A stretch of DNA of 64,000 bases from Devosia sp. YIM 151766 (GTDB lineage Bacteria; Pseudomonadota; Alphaproteobacteria; Rhizobiales; Devosiaceae). Below the pieces are notes generated by a model. It was given only the letters and a program-made list of their open reading frames with translations. It was not told the DNA's origin and did not search any database. Where the stretch lies: NCBI RefSeq assembly GCF_030285925.1, contig NZ_CP127251.1, forward strand, positions 62,001 to 126,000, in the 5' to 3' direction. A program made the translations under genes and the position numbers. Shown one piece after another: positions 1 to 9,777 of the stretch. Numbering within the stretch: position 1 is the first letter of the stretch; every line of letters starts with the position of its first letter.

Positions 1-2
1 GC

Positions 3-2483
3 GCCAAGCTGGAAGGCCATCTCGCCAGCAATGTGCAATTGGTCAGGGGGCTGGTGGCCACCATCAGCACCGAGCCGGACATGGATCAGGCCCGCTACAA
101 TGCGCTGGCGCGCAATCTCTTCGAAAAAAGCAGCCAATTGCGCTCGGTGGCCGCAGCGCCCGACCTCGTCATCCGCATGACCTATCCGCTGGCCGGCAAT
201 GAGGCTGCGATCGGCCTCGACTACCGCAATAATCCCGAACAATGGGCGGCGGTCGAACAGGTGCTGGTCACCAACCAGCTCAACATTGCCGGGCCGGTCG
301 ATCTGGTCCAGGGCGGGCTGGGCTTTGTCGGTCGCTTTCCCGTCCATGTCGGGGAAGGCGCATCCCGGCATTTCTGGGGCCTGGTCGCGGCCGTGGTCGA
401 TGCCGAGCAACTCTATGCCGATAGCGGTCTCACCGATCCGGCCCAGGCCTTGACGATTTCCATCACCGGCCATGACGGCACCGGCGGCAATGGCCGGCGC
501 TTTTTCGGCCCCGATCTCACGGATGCCCGCCCTGTGCTGGCCGATGTGGTCCTGCCCGCAGGCACCTGGCAGATCGCCGCCATTCCCCTGGAAGGCTGGG
601 CGCCCAATTCCGCCAGCATCTGGGCGCTGCGCGGCGTGATCCTGGCCGCCGGGGTGCTGATCCTGTTCCCGATAGCGGTCACCGCCCGCATGGTCAGCCA
701 GCGGCATGATTATATCCGCACCCTGGGCGCCCGCGAGGCGGAACTGGCCAAGCTGACGCGGCGGCTCAATCTGGCGCTCGACGTCTCCAAGGTCGGTGTG
801 TGGGAGATGGATGTGGCCACCGGCATCGAGACCTGGGACCATCGCACAAGGGAATTATACGGCTTCCCCGAATGCAATGCGCCGCCCAGCCATGAGCTTT
901 GGCGCGGCGCCGTACATCCCGAGGACCGCGACCGCGCCGAGAGCGATTTCCGCAGCATGATCGGCAAGGGTCGCTATGAATCGGATTATCGCGTCGTGCT
1001 GCCGGACGGCGCCATACGCCATGTGCGTTCGGTGGCGGCGCTGTTCGCCGAGCCGGGCCAGGCCGAGAAGGTGATCGGCGTCAATTGGGACATGACGCCC
1101 GACGTCCTGCTGAACGAGGATTTGCGGCTCGCCAAGCGCCAGGCCGAGGCCCGGGCCAGCGAATTGGAGGCGGCGCGCATCCGCATCGAGCACAATGCGC
1201 TGCATGACAGCCTGACCGGCCTGCCCAATCGCCGCTATCTCGACGAGGTGCTGCAACGCCATGCCGAGGACGGCTATTTCGGCAGTGGCTCCATCGCCCT
1301 GCTGCATATCGACCTCGACCGCTTCAAGCAGATCAACGACACGCTGGGCCATGCGGCGGGCGACGCCATGCTGATCCATGCCAGCAAGGTGCTGCGCGCC
1401 AATTGCCTCAAGACCGATTTCGTCGCCCGTATCGGCGGGGATGAATTCGTCATCGTCTCCAGCGCCGGCGCCGCCGACCGGCAATTGCACCTGATGGCCG
1501 ATCGCATCGTCAAGGAAATGCGCAAGCCTGCCGTGCATGAGGGCCATGAATGCCGCTTCGGCGTCAGCATCGGCGTAGCGGTGAGCCGGGCGGCGAGCAT
1601 CGACGTCAAGCAATTGCTGATCAATGCCGATATTGCGCTCTACCGCGCCAAGGGGCGGGGCCGGAACCGGCACGAATTCTTCTCCGAGGCGCTCCAGGCC
1701 GAGGTCGTCCATACCAAGAGGGTGGCCGACGAGATATTGGCGGCGCTCGACGCCGATGCCTTCATCGCCCATTACCAGCCGCAATTCGACGCCCATAGCC
1801 TCGACCTGGTCGGGGTGGAGGCGCTGGTGCGCTGGCGGCATGGCGAGGGCCTCAAGGCGCCGGACAGCTTCATGGCGATTGCCGAGGAACTCAATGTCAT
1901 GGCCCAGATCGACCAGATCGTCCTGGAACGGACGCTGGCTGACCTGCGCCAATGGGACGCCAAGGGTCTCGTCGTGCCGCGCGCCTCGGTGAATGTCTCG
2001 CTGCGGCGCCTGCATGACGAGGGGCTGATCGCCAGCCTCAAGGCGCTGGACCTGCCGCCCGGACGGCTGGCCTTCGAATTGGTGGAATCGATCTATCTGG
2101 ACGAGAGCGATGGCCTGGTCGCCTGGAATATCGACCAGATCAAGGAATTGGGCATCGACGTGGAAATCGACGATTTCGGCACCGGCTATGCCTCCATCGT
2201 GTCATTGCAGAAGCTGCATCCGCGTCGCCTCAAGATCGACCGGCAATTGGTCAATCCGATCATCAACGAGCCGGCGCAGCGCCAGCTGGTCGCCTCCATC
2301 GTCGATATCGGCAAATCCATGGATATCGAGATCGTCGCCGAGGGCGTCGAAACCATGGAGCATGCCCATATCCTGCGCGATCTGGGCTGCGACATCCTGC
2401 AAGGCTATGCCTTTGCCCGGCCGATGAGCGCTATGGCGTTCGAGATCTTCATGGCCGAGCAGGCCTGGCGCCGCGCCGGTTAG
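3..2483 (+). CDS. CHASE-PAS-GGDEF-EAL cyclic-di-GMP signalling protein, 5' end outside window
   Basis: Membrane sensor that would make and/or break down cyclic di-GMP. The frame is open from the window edge, so the true start lies upstream; a GTG at 33 is only an internal candidate. Numbering from that GTG: the end of a periplasmic CHASE-like sensor (about 1-190), a membrane helix at about 200-218, a PAS domain at about 245-360, a GGDEF domain with intact GGDEF at 468-472, and an EAL domain with EAL at 596-598 plus the DDFGTGYAS motif. Both catalytic signatures look complete, so the protein could be bifunctional. The residues nine to six before GGDEF read LKTD, not the RxxD inhibitory site, so product inhibition at that site is probably absent. 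The next gene runs convergently. The domain call is firm; the in vivo direction of activity cannot be told from sequence. Confidence 0.93.
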   Translation, partial: AKLEGHLASNVQLVRGLVATISTEPDMDQARYNALARNLFEKSSQLRSVAAAPDLVIRMTYPLAGNEAAIGLDYRNNPEQWAAVEQVLVTNQLNIAGPVDLVQGGLGFVGRFPVHVGEGASRHFWGLVAAVVDAEQLYADSGLTDPAQALTISITGHDGTGGNGRRFFGPDLTDARPVLADVVLPAGTWQIAAIPLEGWAPNSASIWALRGVILAAGVLILFPIAVTARMVSQRHDYIRTLGAREAELAKLTRRLNLALDVSKVGVWEMDVATGIETWDHRTRELYGFPECNAPPSHELWRGAVHPEDRDRAESDFRSMIGKGRYESDYRVVLPDGAIRHVRSVAALFAEPGQAEKVIGVNWDMTPDVLLNEDLRLAKRQAEARASELEAARIRIEHNALHDSLTGLPNRRYLDEVLQRHAEDGYFGSGSIALLHIDLDRFKQINDTLGHAAGDAMLIHASKVLRANCLKTDFVARIGGDEFVIVSSAGAADRQLHLMADRIVKEMRKPAVHEGHECRFGVSIGVAVSRAASIDVKQLLINADIALYRAKGRGRNRHEFFSEALQAEVVHTKRVADEILAALDADAFIAHYQPQFDAHSLDLVGVEALVRWRHGEGLKAPDSFMAIAEELNVMAQIDQIVLERTLADLRQWDAKGLVVPRASVNVSLRRLHDEGLIASLKALDLPPGRLAFELVESIYLDESDGLVAWNIDQIKELGIDVEIDDFGTGYASIVSLQKLHPRRLKIDRQLVNPIINEPAQRQLVASIVDIGKSMDIEIVAEGVETMEHAHILRDLGCDILQGYAFARPMSAMAFEIFMAEQAWRRAG

Positions 2484-2498
2484 GGCGCGGCTGGTCGC

Positions 2499-3224
2499 CT
2501 AATCCACCAGGAAATAGGTGATGGTCGTCACCACGCGGACCTTCTTGTCGATCTGCTTTTCCGGGCGATCGTTGGGAATGTCGACGGCGGGCAGGATTTC
2601 GAACACCCCCTGATTGGCCGTCTGGATATCACCCACCAGCGCGCCGGATTCGGTGGCGAATTGCTCGGCGGTTTCGCGGGCACGCTGGGTTGCCTCGGTC
2701 AGCATCGCACTCTTGTGCTCGTTGATATCGGTGAAGACGAAGGAGGCCCCGGCGCTATAGGCATCCGAGGAGAACACCACGCCCTGCCGCAACAGGTCCG
2801 CCACCGAACGGCTGGCATCGGCGAGGTCGGTGACCCGGTCGGTGGTCACCAGCATGTCCTCGGTCAGCACGAAGCGATATTCGTCATTCATGGACGAGGC
2901 GTTGTAGCCGGCCGCCCGATCCTCGACGAGTACGTTCTGCACCTGGATTTCGCCTTCGGCGAAGCCGCGATCGGCGAGGAAGTCGCGCACCGCCTGTTCG
3001 GAGCGTTCAAGGCTGGCCCGGGCCGCTTCCAGGGTCGGACCGGTGGCGACGAAGCGGATGGGCCAGAAGCCCAGATCGGCCTGCACGGCCCGCTCGGAAA
3101 GCCCCTTGACGGTCACCGTGCGCAGCGGCTGGCGGCTCTCGACCAAGGAGGTGCCGACGAACCAGCCGGCCAGGGCAATTCCCGCGGCCACCAAAAGCGC
3201 TGCAACAACACCGATGAATTTCAT
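2499..3224 (-). CDS. SIMPL-domain (DUF541) envelope protein
   Basis: 241-residue protein of the SIMPL/DUF541 family, often exported or inner-membrane anchored; the family's function is poorly defined (oxidative stress and signalling links are reported for some members). The N-terminus has a hydrophobic segment at about residues 3-25 that looks like a signal anchor. It is followed by the family-typical start of the domain (VTVKGLSERAVQADLG) and an alternation of strands and amphipathic helices to the C-terminus. It converges with the cyclic-di-GMP gene, whose stop is 16 bases away, so it is transcribed separately. ATG start on the minus strand. Family call is good; molecular role unknown. Confidence 0.85.
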   Translation of the reverse strand: MKFIGVVAALLVAAGIALAGWFVGTSLVESRQPLRTVTVKGLSERAVQADLGFWPIRFVATGPTLEAARASLERSEQAVRDFLADRGFAEGEIQVQNVLVEDRAAGYNASSMNDEYRFVLTEDMLVTTDRVTDLADASRSVADLLRQGVVFSSDAYSAGASFVFTDINEHKSAMLTEATQRARETAEQFATESGALVGDIQTANQGVFEILPAVDIPNDRPEKQIDKKVRVVTTITYFLVD

Positions 3225-3305
3225 GCTAATTCCCTCATGACGCCCGGTTCGGGAGATGGAGCGCCGCGATCATGGCGCGATAATGGCATAGGAGGATGCG
3301 GCTGA

Positions 3306-4340
3306 ATGGCGGATGAACAGGCAAGGCTGGGACTGGGCGTGGTCGGCGCGGGCATGGCGGCAAAGCCCCATGCACAGGCGCTGGATGCATTGCGGGACCG
3401 GATCGATGTGCGCGGCGTCTGGCGGCGCAATGGCCAGGAATTGCAGCGCTTCTGCGCCGAATACGATTTCCCCGCCGCCGAGAGCTACGAGGCGCTGCTG
3501 GCCGATCCGGCGATCGACGCCATTCTCGTGCTCACCCCGCCCAATGCCCGCGAGGACATCGTGGCGGCGGCGGCCGGGGCGGGCAAGCATGTGCTGATGG
3601 AAAAGCCGGTGGAGCGCTCGACCCAGGCGGCCGAGCGCATCGTCACCCTCTGCGACCAGGCCGGCGTGACCCTGGGCATCATCTTCCAGCACCGCTTTCG
3701 CGCCGCCTCCCAGGCCCTGGCGGCCAAGATCCGAAGCGGCGAGCTGGGCCGGCTGCATGTCATGCATCTGGTCGTGCCCTGGTGGCGCCCGCAAGAGGGC
3801 TATTACGACCGGCCCGGGCGCGGCACCCTGGCTCAGGATGGCGGCGGCGTACTCATCACCCAGGCGATTCATTCGCTGGACCTGATGCTGAGCCTGGCCG
3901 GACCGGTCGAGGCGGTTACCGCCCTGGCGGCGACCACCGGCCTGCACCGGATGGAAGCAGAAGATTTCGTCGCCGGCGGCCTCGAATTCGCCAATGGCGC
4001 GGTGGGCGGGCTGATGGCGACGACCGCCAATTTCCCCGGCGGCGCCGAGACCATGACGCTCAATTTCGACCGGGCCAGCGCCATTCTGGCCGGCGGCAAT
4101 CTGACCCTTAACTGGATGGACGGCCGCAGCGAAACCATCGGCGAGACCAGCAGCGGCGGCGGCGGCGCCGATCCGATGGCCTTCCCCTTCGACTGGCACA
4201 TGGCCCAGATCGTCGATTTCGCCGATGCCGTGCAGCAGGACCGCCAGCCCGTCTCGACCGGCCACACGGCCCTGGCCGTACACCGGCTGATCGACGCGCT
4301 GATCCGGTCGGGCAAGGAAGGGCGCCGGATCGAGGTTTAG
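3306..4340 (+). CDS. Gfo/Idh/MocA family oxidoreductase
   Basis: 344-residue NAD(P)-dependent dehydrogenase family protein. The N-terminal Rossmann motif reads GVVGAGMAAKPHAQAL near residues 10-25, and the family lysine motif EKPVE follows at about residue 98, with an HRF segment further on. The C-terminal half is the alpha/beta dimerisation domain of the GFO_IDH_MocA family. An AGGAGG lies 9 bases upstream of the ATG, which supports this start. It stands alone between convergent or divergent neighbours (SIMPL gene divergent, murA convergent), so context gives no substrate. Likely a sugar, inositol or sugar-derivative dehydrogenase; substrate not assignable. Confidence 0.87.
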   Translation: MADEQARLGLGVVGAGMAAKPHAQALDALRDRIDVRGVWRRNGQELQRFCAEYDFPAAESYEALLADPAIDAILVLTPPNAREDIVAAAAGAGKHVLMEKPVERSTQAAERIVTLCDQAGVTLGIIFQHRFRAASQALAAKIRSGELGRLHVMHLVVPWWRPQEGYYDRPGRGTLAQDGGGVLITQAIHSLDLMLSLAGPVEAVTALAATTGLHRMEAEDFVAGGLEFANGAVGGLMATTANFPGGAETMTLNFDRASAILAGGNLTLNWMDGRSETIGETSSGGGGADPMAFPFDWHMAQIVDFADAVQQDRQPVSTGHTALAVHRLIDALIRSGKEGRRIEV

Positions 4341-4410
4341 GCGCGTTCCCACCCATCCTGCGCCGGAGCCTCATTGCCGGCGCAGGAGCGATTTTGCCTG
4401 CGGCGGGGCG

Positions 4411-5703
4411 TCAGCCAGCAACCCGTTCGATTTCGGCGCCGCAGCGGGAAAGTTTGTCTTCCAGCCGCTCGAAGCCGCGGTCGAGGTGGTAGATGCGATT
4501 GACCACGGTTTCGCCCTTGGCGGCGAGGCCGGCAATGACCAGCGACACCGAGGCGCGCAAATCGGTGGCCATGACCTGGGCGCCCTTAAGCTGGGGTTTG
4601 CCATTGACGGTGGCGATCTGGCCATTGACCGAAATATCGGCGCCGAAGCGGGCCAACTCGGCCACATGCATGTAGCGGTTTTCGAAAATGGTCTCGCGAA
4701 TCTGGCTGACGCCGTCGCTCATGGTCATCAAAGCCATGAACTGGGCCTGCAGATCGGTCGGGAAGCCGGGAAAGGGATCGGTTTCCATATCGACCGCCTG
4801 AATGCCATTGCCATTGCGGCGGATGCGCAGGCCCTTGGCTTCATGGGTGAGCTCGGCGCCGGTCCGGGAAAGAATGTCGAGCGCCGCCTGCAGATGCTCC
4901 GGGCGCGCCCCCTTGAGCAGCACGTCGCCGCCGGTCATGGCGGCGGCCATGGCGAAAGTGCCGGTCTCGATGCGGTCGGGAATGACCTCCACAACGGCGC
5001 CATGCAGCTTTTCGACGCCTTCGACGGTCAGCGTGCGGGTGCCGATGCCGGAGATCCTGGCGCCCATGGCGACGAGGCATTCGGCGACATTGGTGATCTC
5101 GGGTTCCTGGGCGGCGTTCTCGATAATTGTGGTGCCGCGCGCCAGCGTCGCCGCCATCAGGATGGCATGGGTGGCACCGACCGAGACCTTGGGGAAGCTG
5201 ATCGTGGCGCCGACCAGCCCGCCCTTGGGCGCGCGGGCGACGACATAGCCTTCGTCGATATCGATGTCGGCGCCAAATTGCTGGAGGCCATAGAGGAAGA
5301 GGTCGACCGGGCGGGTGCCGATGGCGCAGCCGCCCGGCAGCGAAACGCGCGCTTCGTGGCAGCGGGCCAGCAGCGGGCCGATGACCCAGAAGCTGGCGCG
5401 CATCTTGGAGACCAGAGCATAGGGTGCGGTGGTATCGACGATGTCGGCGGCATGGAAGGTCATGCGCTGGCCCACGCCCTCCTCCTCGCCGCGGCGGCGG
5501 CCATGCACGGCGATATCGACGCCGTGATTCTCCAGAATGCGTTCCAATTGTTTGACGTCGGCAAGGCGCGGCACATTATGCAGCACCAGCGGCTCATCGG
5601 TGAGCAGCGAAGCGATCATCAGCGGCAAGGCGGCGTTCTTGGCGCCGGAAATGACGATTTCGCCATTAAGTTCATTGCCGCCGACCAAACGAATACGATC
5701 CAT
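4411..5703 (-). CDS. murA: UDP-N-acetylglucosamine 1-carboxyvinyltransferase
   Basis: First committed step of peptidoglycan synthesis: transfers enolpyruvate from phosphoenolpyruvate to UDP-GlcNAc in the cytoplasm. The 430-residue length is typical. K22 in GAKNAALP and the active-site loop [13 protein letters not shown] with catalytic Cys126 are present, so the enzyme should be active and, having Cys not Asp at this position, fosfomycin-sensitive in principle. The two inside-out EPSP-synthase-like domains span the full length. ATG start, single gene on the minus strand; the next minus-strand gene upstream ends at 5835. No frameshift or truncation seen. Confidence 0.97.
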   Translation of the reverse strand: MDRIRLVGGNELNGEIVISGAKNAALPLMIASLLTDEPLVLHNVPRLADVKQLERILENHGVDIAVHGRRRGEEEGVGQRMTFHAADIVDTTAPYALVSKMRASFWVIGPLLARCHEARVSLPGGCAIGTRPVDLFLYGLQQFGADIDIDEGYVVARAPKGGLVGATISFPKVSVGATHAILMAATLARGTTIIENAAQEPEITNVAECLVAMGARISGIGTRTLTVEGVEKLHGAVVEVIPDRIETGTFAMAAAMTGGDVLLKGARPEHLQAALDILSRTGAELTHEAKGLRIRRNGNGIQAVDMETDPFPGFPTDLQAQFMALMTMSDGVSQIRETIFENRYMHVAELARFGADISVNGQIATVNGKPQLKGAQVMATDLRASVSLVIAGLAAKGETVVNRIYHLDRGFERLEDKLSRCGAEIERVAG

Positions 5704-5834
5704 GAAAAGTCCTCAAACGCAGCCCATAGGGCCTGCTACCTGGTGGGGAGCCAAGGCGAGGTCTTCGTTGCCGCGTGAGCCAGACCAGCCGCACTCTAGA
5801 AAGGGTGACGATGGATATCTCGCCCGAAAATGGT

Positions 5835-6008
5835 TTACGGTTTCTTGTCCGTGTCCGTTTCGGAGGCCGAAGCCGCAGAATCGGCATCGCGCCCGGGATT
5901 AAGCTCCTGGGCGCGCGCCTTCGCCTGCGCCTTGCGGCGCTTGAGGTTCTCACGCAACTTTGCGGCCAATCTTTGCTCGCGCAAGTCCGCCTGTTCCGAT
6001 TTGCCCAT
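5835..6008 (-). CDS. small basic conserved hypothetical protein
   Basis: 57 residues, starting MGKSEQADLREQRLAAKLRENLKRRK when read from the ATG at 6008 (split here by its charge pattern: a Lys/Arg-rich helical first half and an acidic, Ser/Ala/Asp-rich tail ending TDKKP). The open frame continues upstream but runs through the antisense of the tRNA-Thr gene, so the internal ATG is the sensible start. I recall short proteins of this look upstream of murA in Hyphomicrobiales, but I assign no function. It probably forms a coiled helix; nucleic-acid binding is possible from charge only. Confidence 0.62.
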   Translation of the reverse strand: MGKSEQADLREQRLAAKLRENLKRRKAQAKARAQELNPGRDADSAASASETDTDKKP

Positions 6009-6055
6009 TCCGCTCTCGGCCCATCGATTCTCTTTGCGCGCTAGATAGGCTGTTT

Positions 6056-6085
6056 TTGACCTTGCGTCGAGACAGGCACTATGGC
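6056..6085 (+). promoter_or_regulatory. candidate housekeeping promoter for tRNA-Thr
   Basis: TTGACC at 6056-6061 matches the -35 consensus in five of six bases; TATGGC follows 18 bases later at 6080-6085. It lies about 52 bases upstream of the tRNA-Thr gene and on its strand, a sensible distance. Seen by eye only. Confidence 0.4.
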
Positions 6086-6136
6086 AAAGGAGCCCCCGTC
6101 GCCGCGCTGGCCCCGCCCGCGCCGCACACCCGGTTT

Positions 6137-6211
<75 letters not shown>

Positions 6212-6423
6212 GTTTTCCCAGTTTCTGACTCTCTTCGGTCCGTTCGTCACGCCGTGCTCGGCAGAATCGGGAGGGACTATATGCGCGCCCGTTGCGTGTT
6301 GGTAGAAATCGCCTCGGCATCGATGCGGAGAATCCCTCGATCGCTCAGCGCCGGCCAGAAATGGGGATGTTTAAGTGCCTTCGAATTTTAACCGAAGGAA
6401 AGCAATTGGGTAACGGAAGGATT

Positions 6424-6499
<76 letters not shown>

Positions 6500-6639
6500 A
6501 TTCCGTGGGTTCCGGCGAGCTTTGCCCGTCCGAAGCGAGGCGGAACGTATTGGATCATCCCGCCGCTTGCAAGTGCCTAAATGACACTTTTTTGTTCTGC
6601 CGGACAGCATTTCCGTCCGGCAGGAAATTCTCAATGAAA

Positions 6640-7035
6640 TCAGCGATCTTCGTCGTCGCTGACCTCGAAGCCGAGGCCATCGTCCTCGTCTTCGTCTTCT
6701 TCGAGGAACGCGTCTTCCTCATCGCCCAGGTCCTCTTCGACCTCGACATCCTCGACATCGGGAATCTCGTCGCCCGATTCTTCGGCATCGGCCTCTTCGA
6801 GGCTGACGATCACCGGCGCCGCCGCGTCCTCGACCTCGTCTTCTTCGTCCGCCTCGTCCTCGTCATCGACCTTGCGCGCCGTGATCGGGCTGACCTTGCC
6901 GGGCAATTGATCGAAATAGGACCGCGGATAGGACTTGCCCGTATAGGGCGAGACGATCGGGTCCATGTTGAGGTCGTAGAATTTCTTGCCCGTATCGGGA
7001 TCGGTCCGCTTGGTGCCGCGGTCGGAACTGGCCAT
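6640..7035 (-). CDS. TIGR02300 (FYDLN acidic) family protein
   Basis: 131-residue alphaproteobacterial protein of unknown function. The N-terminus carries the signature GTKRxDPxTGKKFYDLN followed by DPIVSPYTGKSYPRSYF; the rest is an extremely acidic Asp/Glu-rich tail. I chose the ATG at 7035 because GAGG sits 8 bases upstream; an ATG six bases earlier (7041) is an alternative. The CxxC pairs that give some relatives a zinc-ribbon look are replaced by DPxT and SPYT here. It sits divergently beside cmk, a conserved neighbourhood in the order, where aroA usually lies between them; aroA is not here. Confidence 0.85.
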   Translation of the reverse strand: MASSDRGTKRTDPDTGKKFYDLNMDPIVSPYTGKSYPRSYFDQLPGKVSPITARKVDDEDEADEEDEVEDAAAPVIVSLEEADAEESGDEIPDVEDVEVEEDLGDEEDAFLEEDEDEDDGLGFEVSDDEDR

Positions 7036-7216
7036 TTTCATGCCTCGTCGAATGGAAAATGCGCGGGGGCGTCGAAAGCCGCTTGCGCCCCCCGTTTCGG
7101 TCAGTCCGGTTATGAGCAAAGCCGGCACGTGTCAAACGCAAAATGCGCGCTCTTGCTCCCCGCCTCCGCTGCGGCTATCGCCTAGGGCCGGGATTGCATT
7201 GCCGAGGAGGTCCAGC

Positions 7217-7867
7217 ATGATCATCGCCGTCGACGGACCCGCCGCTTCCGGCAAGGGCACCCTGGCCTCGGGGCTCGCCCGTCATTATCGCCTGCCCCAT
7301 CTCGATACCGGCCTGCTTTATCGCGCCGTGGGCCTGGCGGTGGCTGGCAAGGAAGACCGGCCGGACCTGGAAGAAGCGGCGATTGCGGCGGCCCGGACGC
7401 TCGATGCCGCCCATCTCGCCGATCTGGATGCCCTGACCGCCGCCGAAACCGGTGTCCTGGCGTCCAAAGTGGCGGTGATTGCCGAGGTGCGGGCGGCCCT
7501 GTTCGACTTTCAGCGCAATTTCGCCCTGCAGCCGGACGGGGCGGTGCTGGACGGCCGTGATATCGGCACGAAAATCTGCCCCGACGCCGACGTGAAACTC
7601 TTCATCCAGGCCGACAGCAAGGCGCGGATGGAGCGGCGGGCCAAGCAATTGGAAGCACGGGGCATCGTGGTCGACCGTTATGCGCTTTATCACCAGATCG
7701 AAGAGCGCGATGCCCGCGACATGCTCAATCCGCATGGCGGCTTTTACAAAGCGGACGACGCGCACTTGCTTGATACGACGCTTCTCGATATAGAGGCCGC
7801 ACTCCGCGCTGCCATCGAGATTGTCGATCGGACCATGGCGCTCAAGGCAGGGGGCCAAACCTCCTAA
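7217..7867 (+). CDS. cmk: (d)CMP kinase
   Basis: Cytidylate kinase, phosphorylates CMP and dCMP with ATP. 216 residues, with the P-loop GPAASGKGT at residues 7-15 and the family motif DGRDIGT in the second half, followed by the CMP-binding and lid segments (RRAKQLEARG). I start it at the ATG at 7217, 6 bases after a strong GAGGAGG; the open frame extends upstream without a start that matches the family. It is followed 180 bases later by rpsA, a gene order widely conserved in bacteria. Confidence 0.96.
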   Translation: MIIAVDGPAASGKGTLASGLARHYRLPHLDTGLLYRAVGLAVAGKEDRPDLEEAAIAAARTLDAAHLADLDALTAAETGVLASKVAVIAEVRAALFDFQRNFALQPDGAVLDGRDIGTKICPDADVKLFIQADSKARMERRAKQLEARGIVVDRYALYHQIEERDARDMLNPHGGFYKADDAHLLDTTLLDIEAALRAAIEIVDRTMALKAGGQTS

Positions 7868-7970
7868 TTTCCTCCTTGGGGCCGGACACCGCTGCAATCG
7901 GTTCAATCGCTGGCCCGGAACCAGACATAAATCTATCGTCCTGTTCTTAGAAGCGGTGCTCCGTGCGCCG

Positions 7971-7989
7971 GCTTCGGCATTGCCGAAGC
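7971..7989 (+). promoter_or_regulatory. hairpin in rpsA leader
   Basis: Perfect 8-bp stem GCTTCGGC / GCCGAAGC with loop ATT, 58 bases upstream of the rpsA start, inside the 180-base cmk-rpsA spacer. No T-run follows, so it is not an intrinsic terminator. Autogenous control of rpsA by S1 through leader structure is known in enterobacteria; whether this hairpin serves that role is inference. Confidence 0.3.
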
Positions 7990-8046
7990 GGACCCGTATT
8001 CGGGCAGGATGCAAACCCCCAACCACCGGCGCAACGGAGAAAGAAT

Positions 8047-9753
8047 TTGGCACAGCAGACTGTGACGAAAGACGATTTTGAATCGATGCTTCTCGACTCC
8101 TTTGTCGACAACGATGCCGCTGAAGGCACCGTCGTCAAGGGCAAGGTCGTCGCCATCGAAAAGGACCTCGCGATCATCGATGTGGGTCTGAAGACCGAAG
8201 GCCGCGTGCCGCTGAAGGAATTCGGCCAGGCCGGCCGCGACGGCACCATCGCCGTCGGCTCGGAAGTGGAAGTTTATGTCGACCGCGTCGAGAACGCGAT
8301 GGGCGAGGCCGTCCTCTCCCGCGAAAAGGCTCGCCGCGAAGAGAGCTGGGTCAAGCTCGAAGAGAAGTACAACGCCAATGAGCGCGTTGAAGGCACCATC
8401 TTCAACCAGGTCAAGGGTGGCTTCACCGTCGATCTGGAAGGCGCCGTGGCCTTCCTGCCGCGTTCGCAGGTCGATATCCGCCCGATTCGCGATATCGCCC
8501 CGCTCATGAACGTGCCGCAGCCGTTCCAGATCCTCAAGATGGACAAGCGCCGCGGCAATATCGTCGTCTCGCGTCGCGCCATTCTCGAGGAATCGCGCGC
8601 CGAACAGCGCTCCGAAATCGTCCAGCAGCTCGAAGAGGGCCAGGTTGTCGACGGCGTGGTCAAGAACATCACCGATTATGGTGCCTTCGTCGACCTGGGC
8701 GGCATTGACGGCCTGCTGCACGTCACCGATATCGCCTGGCGCCGCGTCAACCACCCGTCCGAAGTGCTCACCATCGGCGAGACCATCAAGGTCCAGATCG
8801 TGCGCATCAACCATGAGAGCCACCGCATCTCGCTGGGCATGAAGCAGCTCCAGGCCGATCCCTGGGAAGGCATCGAAGCCAAGTACCCGATCGGCGCCAA
8901 GTTCTCCGGCCGCGTGACCAATATCACCGATTACGGCGCTTTCGTCGAATTGGAGCCGGGCATCGAAGGCCTGATCCACGTTTCGGAAATGAGCTGGACC
9001 AAGAAGAACGTCCATCCGGGCAAGATCGTCTCGACCTCCCAGGAAGTCGACGTGGTGGTGCTCGAAGTCGATCCCGACAAGCGCCGCATCTCGCTGGGCC
9101 TCAAGCAGACCCTGCAGAATCCGTGGGAAGCCTTTGCCGAGACCAACCCGATCGGTTCCACCATCGAAGGCGAAGTCAAGAACAAGACCGAGTTCGGCCT
9201 GTTCATCGGCCTCGAAGGCGATGTGGACGGCATGGTCCACCTGTCCGACCTCGACTGGCAGAAGTCCGGCGAAATCGCGCTCGACGACTACAATCGTGGC
9301 GACATGGTCAAGGCCAAGGTTCTCGACATCGATGTCGACAAGGAACGCATCAGCCTGGGCATCAAGCAGCTCGCTGCCGATGAACTGGCCGATACCGGCT
9401 CGTCCGACGGTTCGGGCCTGCGCAAGAACGCCGTGGTCACCACCGAAGTGGTGGAAGTCAACGATGGCGGCATCGAAGTGCGCATTGCCGACAGCGACGT
9501 GACCGCCTTCATCCGCCGCGCCGATCTCAGCCGCGATCGCAACGACCAGCGCCCCGAGCGCTTCGCCAAGGGCGACAAGGTCGATGCCCGCGTCACCCAG
9601 TACGACCGCAAGACCGGCCGCATCCAGCTCTCGATCAAGGCGCTGGAAATTGCCGAAGAACGCGAAGCCGTGGCCAATTTCGGCTCCTCGGATTCGGGTG
9701 CTTCGCTCGGCGACATCCTGGGCGCCGCCCTCAAGGACCGCGAGCAGAAGTAA
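8047..9753 (+). CDS. rpsA: 30S ribosomal protein S1
   Basis: 568-residue S1 that delivers structured mRNAs to the 30S subunit. Six S1-type OB-fold repeats are visible, with repeated signatures of the type VKNITDYGAFVDLG...LLHVTDI and VTNITDYGAFVELEPGIEGLIHVSEMSW. The start is TTG at 8047 with GGAGAA 6 bases upstream; it gives the family-typical N-terminus (AQQTVTKDDFESMLLDSF). The next in-frame ATG (8086) would remove that conserved stretch. It ends in a strong intrinsic terminator. Likely autoregulated, as in other bacteria, but no experiment is implied by the sequence. Confidence 0.97.
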   Translation: MAQQTVTKDDFESMLLDSFVDNDAAEGTVVKGKVVAIEKDLAIIDVGLKTEGRVPLKEFGQAGRDGTIAVGSEVEVYVDRVENAMGEAVLSREKARREESWVKLEEKYNANERVEGTIFNQVKGGFTVDLEGAVAFLPRSQVDIRPIRDIAPLMNVPQPFQILKMDKRRGNIVVSRRAILEESRAEQRSEIVQQLEEGQVVDGVVKNITDYGAFVDLGGIDGLLHVTDIAWRRVNHPSEVLTIGETIKVQIVRINHESHRISLGMKQLQADPWEGIEAKYPIGAKFSGRVTNITDYGAFVELEPGIEGLIHVSEMSWTKKNVHPGKIVSTSQEVDVVVLEVDPDKRRISLGLKQTLQNPWEAFAETNPIGSTIEGEVKNKTEFGLFIGLEGDVDGMVHLSDLDWQKSGEIALDDYNRGDMVKAKVLDIDVDKERISLGIKQLAADELADTGSSDGSGLRKNAVVTTEVVEVNDGGIEVRIADSDVTAFIRRADLSRDRNDQRPERFAKGDKVDARVTQYDRKTGRIQLSIKALEIAEEREAVANFGSSDSGASLGDILGAALKDREQK

Positions 9754-9777
9754 GTCTTCTGGCTGTGTAAATCCTCT

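Noticed and set aside
855..2015. Long minus-strand open frame (386 codons) opposite the GGDEF-EAL gene
   Set aside because: It lies fully antisense to a gene with clear motifs and has no recognisable domain; long antisense frames are expected in DNA this GC-rich.
6378..6398. CCTTCG/CGAAGG hairpin as terminator of tRNA-Ala
   Set aside because: Nine-base AT loop, only six pairs and no T-run on the minus strand.
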